Shown: one piece after another, positions 1 through 7,600 of the stretch
How the letters are laid out: every line of letters starts with the position of its first letter
Position numbering within the stretch: position 1 is the stretch's first letter
NCBI GenBank assembly: GCA_021160785.1
Contig: JAGHBX010000458.1
Location: forward strand, 1-8,823
Length of the DNA stretch: 8,823 nucleotides
From: Planctomycetota bacterium
GTDB taxonomy: Bacteria; Planctomycetota; Phycisphaerae; Sedimentisphaerales; Anaerohalosphaeraceae
Direction of reading: 5' to 3'
Position numbers and translations under genes: made by a program
The notes under the pieces: model-generated
The model's database searches: none
What the model was told of the DNA's origin: nothing
What the model saw: only the letters and a program-made list of their open reading frames with translations

Positions 1-1364
1 ATCGACGATGTCCACTCCCACAGGTTGCCGCTCATGTCGTAACAGCCGTAGTAGCTTTGGGCGTTATTAGTTTGCGCGTTGACTCCATTGAAATAGCCGA
101 CTTCGGTTGTGCCTGGGTAGGTTGGATCGGGGTAGGCTTGATCGTAGTTGGCCCAGTTGGTGTCTATTGTGTCTCGATGGAAACCATAGGTCCAGAGGTG
201 TTCCAGTCCGGGGTCCCAGCCTGCGGCCTTTTCCCACTCCTGTTCAGTGGGGAGCCGATAGTTTTTGCCTGTCTTTTGGCTTTTCCATGCGGCATAGGCC
301 TCAGCATCATAGAACGAAACATAGGAAACGGGATAATTTTCGCGTCCCGCCTGGACCTCGTAATAGTAGCCGCCCGCATCACCCATCCGATTGGTCTGCT
401 GACCATTGTCCCAGTGAATGCCGTTAGGGTCTGCGTCGTTTAAAAACTCACAGTAGTCGGCGACAGTGACTTCATATTTGTCTATCGCAAACGTGTCGAG
501 ATGGATGCGGTTGTCGTAGTCGTTCTGGTAGGCAAACGATCCTGCGGGGACCTTCACCATGCCTTCGGGAACGGCTTTTTCAAGCCAACGGCTCGATAAG
601 AAGGCCCAGTCGTGCATGTCCACTTTGCCGTCGGCATTGAGATCGGGGTATACGTATATCATAAAGCCGTCCGTAAGCGGACGCGATTGGCCGTTGACGG
701 TGTCAAAGACGCGGACATCCCATTTGCCGGGCGGTGCATCGGCGGGTATGTCAAAGATCGCAGTCAGAGAGTTGGCGTCGCTGCACGCAAAACTGCTTGC
801 ATAGATATCCTCAGCAGGGTCGCCCTGTGAGAGCCATACATTTGTAACGGTTGAACTTGCCTGGTAAAAGGTTGTGTCCCGACCTGTGATAGACAACTCC
901 AGGCGATCCCGCTGGCCGGCGACATTGGGAGTTACGGCTATAATTTCAGGGGAGTAGGCAAGGATGGAAACGAAATACTCAGGCAGGATAGCTTTGTCAT
1001 TATACTCCTGCACGAGGATATAATATGTGCCGACGGGCAGTGTGGTCTGTATTCTGGCAAACTTCTCGGTCCCTGAGTCATCGTCGTACGCCAACTCAGT
1101 TAGCTGGTCGTCATACAGCCACATTACCGTGTCGCCGTCGACGCCGCTTGTTTCAATTACCACACTGGATGAAAAATCAAGCGTAAATACAAGCCAGTCT
1201 GCATCGGCGGCGGGGTCGATACTGTGAGATTGCAACTGGCCGTCCGTTGTTATTATGTTTGCATTGAGATCGCTGTTATCGGGTTCATAGCTGTCCTGTG
1301 CAAAAAGCAGGCTCGCGGCAGACAACAATACGATAAGCGATACACCGACTCCTCTTGCGCTCAT
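1..1364 (-). CDS. Secreted FGE/SUMF1-domain protein with PPC-like, Ig-like and dockerin-type segments (3' end outside window)
   Basis: The frame is open from ATG at 1364-1362 to the left edge, giving 454 codons and no stop. Residues 1-22 form a signal peptide (short basic start, hydrophobic core, LFA cleavage before Q23). Residues 24-134 resemble a PPC domain: SYEPDNS near the start, then DPAADADWLVFTL, and a GTYYILV strand. Residues 137-236 resemble an IPT/TIG-like Ig fold, with VTPN, TNVWLSQGD and PPGKWDVRV. Residues 241-252 are a dockerin-type calcium loop (DLNADGKVDMHD). From about residue 269 an FGE-sulfatase domain follows: MVKVPAGSF, IDKYEVT, RLPTEQEWEKAA (370-381) and DMSGNLWEW (443-451). 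The family includes the enzyme that converts sulfatase Cys to formylglycine, but many bacterial members have other or unknown roles. The copper-binding cysteines of true FGEs would lie beyond the window, so catalysis cannot be judged. The start is supported by a GGAGG site and an upstream promoter. The product is probably exported or on the cell surface. Confidence 0.93.
   Translation of the reverse strand, partial: MSARGVGVSLIVLLSAASLLFAQDSYEPDNSDLNANIITTDGQLQSHSIDPAADADWLVFTLDFSSSVVIETSGVDGDTVMWLYDDQLTELAYDDDSGTEKFARIQTTLPVGTYYILVQEYNDKAILPEYFVSILAYSPEIIAVTPNVAGQRDRLELSITGRDTTFYQASSTVTNVWLSQGDPAEDIYASSFACSDANSLTAIFDIPADAPPGKWDVRVFDTVNGQSRPLTDGFMIYVYPDLNADGKVDMHDWAFLSSRWLEKAVPEGMVKVPAGSFAYQNDYDNRIHLDTFAIDKYEVTVADYCEFLNDADPNGIHWDNGQQTNRMGDAGGYYYEVQAGRENYPVSYVSFYDAEAYAAWKSQKTGKNYRLPTEQEWEKAAGWDPGLEHLWTYGFHRDTIDTNWANYDQAYPDPTYPGTTEVGYFNGVNAQTNNAQSYYGCYDMSGNLWEWTSS
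609..650 (-). other. Dockerin-type calcium-binding loop, single copy
   Basis: This stretch encodes Y239-P-D241-L-N243-A-D245-G-K-V248-D-M-H-D252. It fits the type I dockerin/EF-hand loop pattern D-x-N-x-D-G-x-V-x-x-x-D and is followed by the hydrophobic helix start WAFLSSRW. Classical dockerins have two such loops, but only one is visible here, and it acts as a connector between the Ig-like and FGE-like domains. Single loops of this type are common in large secreted proteins of Planctomycetota. A cohesin-binding role is not implied. Confidence 0.75.
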
Positions 1365-1374
1365 GACAAAACTG

Positions 1375-1379
1375 CCTCC
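1375..1379 (-). promoter_or_regulatory. Ribosome binding site GGAGG of the FGE-domain gene
   Basis: On the minus strand the sequence reads TGGAGGCAGTTTTGTC followed by ATG. GGAGG lies 10 bases before the start codon at 1364-1362. It fixes this Met as the start, which also places a proper signal peptide at the N terminus. Confidence 0.8.
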
Positions 1380-1458
1380 AGTAATCAATCATGCCTGTTT
1401 TGGCGGTTATTGGACAACACACAGCGTGCAGAGTACCCGATCTGCAATTGCCGCGTCG

Positions 1459-1486
1459 ATTATAACACCGAGTAACTGGGATTCAA
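1459..1486 (-). promoter_or_regulatory. Sigma-70-type promoter for the FGE-domain gene
   Basis: Read on the minus strand, a -35 box TTGAAT (1486-1481, 4 of 6 consensus bases) is followed by a 16-base spacer and a perfect -10 box TATAAT (1464-1459). The expected transcript start near 1452 would give a leader of about 88 bases before the ATG at 1364. I see no strong riboswitch or attenuator fold in that leader, although I could not compute one. The promoter suggests the gene does not depend solely on read-through from the large gene upstream. Confidence 0.6.
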
Positions 1487-1510
1487 GCAAGAAAAGAAGG
1501 CACATCCGGT

Positions 1511-1590
1511 TAGGGTTTTTGGGACAGGGCGGAAACTGGTAACTGTCCCCTATTTCCCTATTTCCGGGGGTGGATTTTTGGGATGGGGCG
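1511..1590. repeat. Cluster of short direct and inverted repeats in the spacer (REP-like or decayed mobile palindrome)
   Basis: Several short repeats are packed together. A 20-base imperfect direct repeat at 1512-1531 and 1571-1590 matches at 16 positions, both copies having a TTTTTGGGA core and ending GGGCG. The octamer CTATTTCC is repeated in tandem at 1550-1557 and 1558-1565. GGGACAG (1521-1527) is inverted as CTGTCCC (1543-1549), and CGGAAA (1530-1535) is inverted as TTTCCG (1561-1566). The GGGGACAGTTACC-type sequence on the minus strand is reminiscent of dispersed REP-like palindromes linked to Y1 (RAYT) transposases, but that link is from memory. No transposase is present. The repeats themselves are plain in the sequence; their identity is uncertain. 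Confidence 0.5.
1521..1549. repeat. Inverted repeat GGGACAG / CTGTCCC, 15-base loop
   Basis: The arms at 1521-1527 and 1543-1549 are perfectly complementary over 7 bases. On the minus strand, T-rich sequence (TTCTTTTCTTG, 1500-1490) follows only after about 20 bases, so this is not a convincing intrinsic terminator of the large gene. It may be part of a REP-like unit. Confidence 0.55.
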
Positions 1591-1625
1591 ACCTTTGTGA
1601 CCTGCGCATAAGCCGGACGCCCCAT
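1583..1625. repeat. Inverted repeat ATGGGGCG / CGCCCCAT just after the large gene's stop codon
   Basis: Arms at 1583-1590 and 1618-1625 are perfectly complementary over 8 GC-rich bases, with a 27-base loop. The hairpin would begin 4 bases after the TGA stop at 1632-1630, so it could act as a 3' stabilising or rho-type end structure for the large transcript. On the minus strand it is followed by CCCAAAAATCC and not a T run, so a standard intrinsic terminator is not supported. Confidence 0.45.
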
Positions 1626-1629
1626 TATA

Positions 1630-4600
1630 TCAAATCTCGCATCTTCGGGCGAGTCTGGCTCTTGACAATTCTATGCCTGCTATAATCATCGCCGCGGCGA
1701 TGAGTCCTGCGACGGTGAAGATGATTGTCAGGCCCACGAGTAATACGGCGTAGATGATGGCGTATGGCAGCTTGAAGGCTGCTGGTTTAAGGTTGCGGGG
1801 CCATACGCGAATTGCCAGGGCGGCGACAATTGAGATAACAATAACGATGAGTGTGTTCAATGTGCCGGTGACCGCCTTGTCGGGAATGGCCCAGATCGTA
1901 AGCTCGGCGTCGCCGGAGGGTCTTGCGAAATCGAGGCTCAGCCCGCCGCCGGGCAGGCTGACCGGCAGGGAATAAACACTGCCGGCTGCATAAGCACCGC
2001 CATAACTCCCCATAGAGACGTCGCCACGTTGCTGAGGCTGGGCAGTTTGCCGAGTCTGGCGGCTTCGGATGTTTTGCTTAAGATCGCCAGTGTCGAGCTT
2101 ATTGACATAGTCGGCCTCCTGTCGCGTCTGGGTTATTTTCTGTCCCTTGAAATACCTCTGGGACCGGTTGTCGTAGAGGCCCTCAAGCTGGCCCTGGACC
2201 TGGCTTATGTTAACATCTATCTGGGCGGTATTATCTATCGACAACTGGTTGACGAGCATATCAACATCGGCGTTCTTTTCCTGGCTTTGCACCAGCAGTT
2301 CATTAACACTCCTCTTAGGCAGCGTGACTAAATTGATCTTGCCGTCTTTCGCCGGTCCATCGACGTTGAACCGCACGAGCTGGTCCTTCTGTTGCTGTGA
2401 GGTTTCAATTTCCTTCTTGAGCCGCTCTATCTGCTTGTACTCGTTGGTGGTCACAAATTCCGGCTTGCTCAAGATCGCCTTGTTACGGGTTGTCTCGTAC
2501 ATACCGCTGTTGGAGGCGGCAGCGTTGAGGTGGAAGTTGACATCATTGCGGTTTAATTCTTCCTGTCGCCGATTATAAAGCGTATTGCCCCCGACAATCT
2601 GCGTTTGCCACGCCTGCTGCTCGGAGTACTTCTGTTGCAGGCGCTGGACTTCCTCGCCGCTGATCAGATCGGGATTGCGCGCCAGATAATTCTCGTAGGC
2701 CTTCATCTTGCCGATCGCCTTCTTGTTTAGCACCTCGAAATTGTACTGTGCAATCGCGCCTCCACGGCTGGACCTGCCGGCTATTTCGCGAAAGGTCTGA
2801 TCAAGTCGCTTAGACTGCTTCAAGATCGCGTCAATGCCAAGACTCATAAGTTCGGCCTTGCCCGCTTTACGCGACACATTTCCACCCGGTCGAAAATAAC
2901 GATAGCCCTTTGGCAGTTGCAGCGACCAGGTCGTCTGCATTACGGGGATGTCCAAAATGGATATGGAGGGCGGGCTGAGGCGTGTGAGCCCGTTTAAGGG
3001 CTCGACGACGATGCCGGCAAAATACATCGAAACCTCATACGGCAGTCCGCCGGGCGAGGTTTTGACCAGCGGTATGAGAACTTCGCCCGATTCGCTGTCG
3101 GCATCGACGGCCGGTTTGACTGGCTGGTCGGCAACTTTTGCACTCCACAATCTCAGACCCGCCGGTACACGTACGCGCAGGAACTGCTCGCTGCGATTTT
3201 GCAACTGGACCTTGACCTCGTAACAGCTCCTGCCCCTGCGGTCGATGACGGTTGTCATTGCCAACAGATCGACGACCGCCTGTACCCTTGTCGCCTCTTT
3301 GGCGGGCTTGAAAGCCAGGTCGAGCGACCAATCGGACTCGAAGGTCTGAGAGGCGTACTGGAGTGAACTCAGCATCGCGGCGGGCATCAACTGCTGCTGG
3401 GCGCTGAACGGCAAATCGGAAAGATTTGTCTGTGCGTCGACGGTCACCTCGTGTCGCGACATATTCTGGACGGCAATAATCGTGCGAACCTCCTCGAGCC
3501 GGTCGCAGACAATGGGTGGCATGGGCAGCGACTTTGTATTGGCATCCAGCGGCACGGAGAAATTGACCACGACATCGACCAGACCGGTCACCTCATTGAT
3601 CAGCGAAAGATCCCACATTGTCAGGCCGTCCGCCTTGCGTTTGGCGACACTGCGCATCGCGGGCGACTGAACGACGGAGAGCTTTGCATAACGACTGTCC
3701 ATACCGAATGTCAGCACGTCGACGGGCGAGCCGGAAATAGTGTAACGCAGCCGATATGTATAAGTCGCGGCGGTCGGTCGAACATTCAAACCCACAAAAG
3801 TCTCCAGGGCCAGTCGGCTCTTCAATGGACGGATTTTGAGCTTCAGCGCCGGCGCGGCATCCTCATAGCGATAGGCATACTGCACCACGGAGAACTGGTC
3901 GCGTTTGAGCCAGTTTGAAAGACCTGTGGGGGCTATCGATTTCAGGCCATGGCTGGAAAGCGTCTGGGCCTCCAGCGCTTCGGCGATCTGGACGGCGATG
4001 CGTCCGGTTTTTCGCTCAGCGACAACGGCGGCATCGTCTGCATAGGTAATCAGCGGCACGTCAAAATCCGCCAGGTCAAACCGCTCGTTTACCAGCACCA
4101 GCGCCATGGTTGTCGCGTTCTCGGCGCTCTTGAACTTGACATACACCCTGCAAGCGCCCTGCTCGGTGCGTTCGTAGTAATTCTCAACGGCAGGCCCGAC
4201 AACACTGAGCAGTTCATAGCCGTCTGGCAGGTCAAACGCCGCGCCGAAGAGTTGTCCCTTTTTTGTATTCAACTTCGCCTGGACGAGCAACTGCACCTTG
4301 TCGCGGTCGATTCTTACAAGCTGATCAAGGGCAACAGCGGGAGTGATCATGGGTCGTGTCACCTGGATGAACAGCGCAAAAGGCCTGTATGGCCAGTAGT
4401 ACTTCGCCACGGCTGTGGCGCTGTGGGCTTTGGCGGCGGACTGCTTAGTTGCGGCAAGGGCGGTACGCCTGCCTCCCTGGACATTTGCTACCTTCACGGT
4501 CATTCCTCCGGCGGCATGGAGCGTTACCGTACCGCTTTCTCGACCCACACCGTCTGCGCGGACCAGCAGGAGGCGGTGGGCCTCGTCGAGCAAAGACAAA

Positions 4601-7600
4601 TCTCCGAGCCATCGCACGGTCATCTCGTAACTCTTCCTGGCCGGACGATGGAGGTTTACCTCCAGGACCTTGAAGCTGTGCCCCTCGACGGAACGTGTCC
4701 GGACCTGGCGGACATCGCGAAGATTTGCTCCGCTCAAGTCGGTCAACATCATTTTTTCCGGCAGCAAGAGGTGGAATCGCTCGTGCCGACCGCCGGAAAA
4801 CGAGTATTTGATCTTGCTCACGCCGACGACGGCCCAGTGAAAGATATAAACGTCATGGTTCGATTCGGCTGAAAGTGTTCTGTCTGCGGCGGAATCGGGC
4901 ACTTTCGGCTGCCATCGCAGACTCACATCGCGCTTCATCGATAAGGGTACAATCCATGTCGAAGCCTCCTGTCGCAGCGTGCCGTCGACGCCGTCGGCTT
5001 CCAACTGGAGTCCGGGCTCATCCAACAGGACATTCATCACCGCACCCGGCAGGGGCGCGACCGCAAACTTGACAGAGCCTTTTCGGCCGATACGTTTCGG
5101 CTCGCAGACGGCCTTGATCTCGAGGGCGCCTTTGACGCCGCCGGGCAGCATTAAGAACATGCCCTTGGGTCCGCTTTGGAGATTGGCGGGTTTGCCGTCG
5201 AACTTCGCCTCGGTCACCGCTACACCCGAAAAGGGCATCGGCAAGGTTACCCACTGCCTGCCGTATGTTTCCACGCGGGCAGTCAAAACCAGCTCGAAGC
5301 GATCCTTGCTGACGGTCGCGTCGTATCGAACACCGGCGAGCGAAATCTCACTGCCGGGCTGCGGCTTGTCGATCGGATCGTCGGGATGGGCCTTGTTCCA
5401 TAGCTCAACGTAGCGCGAATACGGCAGCAGGATCTTGCCGGTCTCCTTGGCGGCGGCGGCGCTGCCTTCATACGGAATTATCACCGATGAAAACACCGGC
5501 TCGACCGCCCTGCTCTGCACGGGGGCGGGCGCATTGGGCTGTACCGAGCGCGCTGCCTGCGCCGACGAGGACGAGAGGATCATACACGCTAATAACGTCG
5601 CTGCAACCGCGGTCCTGGCGGCAGCGGGCTCACACAATCGCAGCCAGCGACCGACAATGCGTACCAGCCACAGGGCCGGATAAAGCCCCATAAGCACGAG
5701 CCCTCCGATAAAGGCGCCGTTGGCAAAGGGTGCGAGCCCGGCCATCCAAACCGCTACTAACGACGAGATACAAAACAGCGCCGCAATAAAGAGCAGACGC
5801 ATCCTGACGCATCTGCGCAACATGGCGACACCGGCAAATACGACGAGCCAGAATCCGACCTTGCCCCAGGAGGTCATGAGGCCTTCCTTCTTCATCTTCA
5901 CAATCAGATCGGCCTCGCCAAGACACGTAAATGTCGCAATCCTCCCGCTGGCGGGCGATGCAATCTCCACGGGCAGAGTATAACGGCCGCGAGCCCTGAC
6001 CTGTCTGCCAAGTGACTGTTGCTGCAATCCCGTTTGCACTTTGCTCGACGGTTTTCGCGATGGCGGCTTCTGCGGCCTTGCCGCTGCCTCACGGGGCCTT
6101 GATTCAGTCTCCGCCAACACGATGTCTTCCTTTATCGACATAGGATCGGCCGTCTGCTCAGCCAGTGAGTACAACCTGCCCGCATCTGAAGGCGCAGCCG
6201 TCCCACCACCCAACGTAGTGCCGCACACAACACTTGCAAACGGCCTGTGCAGAGAATTCCATAGCGATACAAAGGCCGGCTTTGGATGGACGCGACCGGT
6301 CATCTCCATGCTGGTTTGCTGGTCAACCACTGCATATCCGGGCGGTGGATAGACCTCCCACCGCGACTCATTGGTTTGGACGCCCACAAGCTGGACACCG
6401 CCTAATTGGAGTTTATCGAGGCCGGCCGCAGCCGGTTGGCAGGCATAGACCAACTTTACCTGCACGCGTTGTCGCGAACGTCCGATCGAGACCTGATAAT
6501 CGCCGCCGGCGCTTCGCTGCGGCTTGACCTGTACGCCCGCCACCGAAAGGGACCACAACTCTGCATCTTTGGGCAGGCGAATAGTCAGGAACTGCATGCC
6601 GGCGTTTGCGACGGAAAAGACGCCCTCTGTCCGCTGGCCGCCTGATACGTCCATGTAGGTCCTGAGCCTGCTGGACATCGCAAGAGCAACGGGAATTGGG
6701 TAATTTTCATGCACCTTGGTCTCTAACTTAAACGAAGCATCCTTCTGCTCGTTTGCCGCGGCGCCGGCCAGTCGCCATGCGGACAGTATTCGGCCCGCCG
6801 CGACGGGCAGCGGATCCAGGTCCACGGCATCCATCTCTTTGGCTCCGTCGGCGGTGATATCCATCGCCAGTTGCTCGCTTGCCTGGATCGCCAATTGCTC
6901 ACTTAGCAACTGTTCGTCGGTCCCGCCGGCGCAGATCGGTCGGATTAGTTCGGCGGCAACGGACTCTTCCTTGAGGGGTCGCTCATAGGAGGCATCCACG
7001 ACAACATTCCCGAGCCGCTTGTCGTCGAGATCCAGCAGCCAGAGATTGTATCGCCGGGCGATTTCGTCTGTAAGCACAATTGTATCGGCGCCTGGAGCGA
7101 CAATATTCTTCGAGGTCAAGCGTACGGTCTGCGACTGAATATCAATCTTGCGACCCAACGAACGGTCGGCGAGAAGATAGAGCTTTCTGGCAGAGGCCCG
7201 CGAGATCGTGTAGGTAATACGCCAGTGGCCGGTAATGCCGTCGGGTCTGGCATCGATAAGTCCGACGGAACGGGCACTGACGCGCGCCAGGCGGCGTGAA
7301 ATATTCATCGTAAGCCGACCGCGGGCGGCGGCTGTATAACTCCATGCGTAGCGAGCGTTTTGCGATATTCCCAGGCCCGCCATGCGTCCGACGGGAACAA
7401 TCTCCAGATCGTTCGTTGCGTTGGGGTCGCTTATGTCCAGGTCGCCCATGGCGGCAACCGAGACGAGCCCCGAAACATTCCTGCCCCGCGACTCGATCAA
7501 CGGGACGACGATCTTTCGGGTACTCTCGACATCGTCCCATTGCCAGTCGTCAGGTACGTGCTGAAGCACAACCGTAACATTTGCAACCTTCTCCGGTCTG

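Larger units (their letters stand above)
1630..5613 (-). repeat. Half 2 of the tandem-duplicated protein, with its own signal-like start
   Basis: After the signal-like segment it has VIIPYEG and the stretch ILLPYSRYVELW (1126-1137), then the beta domain whose V1160-R-Y1162 start corresponds to the EY just upstream of the first in-window Met. The remaining modules follow in the same order as in half 1. The offset rises from 1144 at the W...GY motif to 1336 at LPV. Half 2 therefore carries about 190 extra residues in its pre-membrane linker. Confidence 0.72.

Noticed and set aside
1407..1625. Minus-strand 72-codon frame in the spacer
   Set aside because: It runs through the repeat cluster and the promoter, has no ribosome site, and its composition does not look like a protein. 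Most likely chance.
1583..1625. Intrinsic terminator of the giant gene
   Set aside because: The GC-rich hairpin is real, but an A run and not a T run follows it on the minus strand, and the 27-base loop is long.
1624..1629. Second TATAAT on the minus strand next to the giant gene's stop
   Set aside because: No acceptable -35 box lies 16-18 bases upstream, and it overlaps the end of the coding region.
3949..4872. Plus-strand open frame of 307 codons
   Set aside because: It lies wholly antisense to the giant gene, whose protein shows clear domain conservation between its halves. The antisense product has no recognisable domain and no upstream promoter or ribosome site that I can see; long antisense frames are expected in GC-rich coding DNA.
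5584..5595. Lipobox LLAC (residues 1072-1075)
   Set aside because: Leu at -2 is uncommon, and the hydrophobic stretch continues past the Cys to a better AQA signal peptidase I site.
5581..5637. Separate gene start for half 2 (TTG at 5637-5635 or ATG at 5583-5581)
   Set aside because: Neither has a ribosome binding site. The frame is continuous with half 1, and the ATG would cut the signal-like segment in two.
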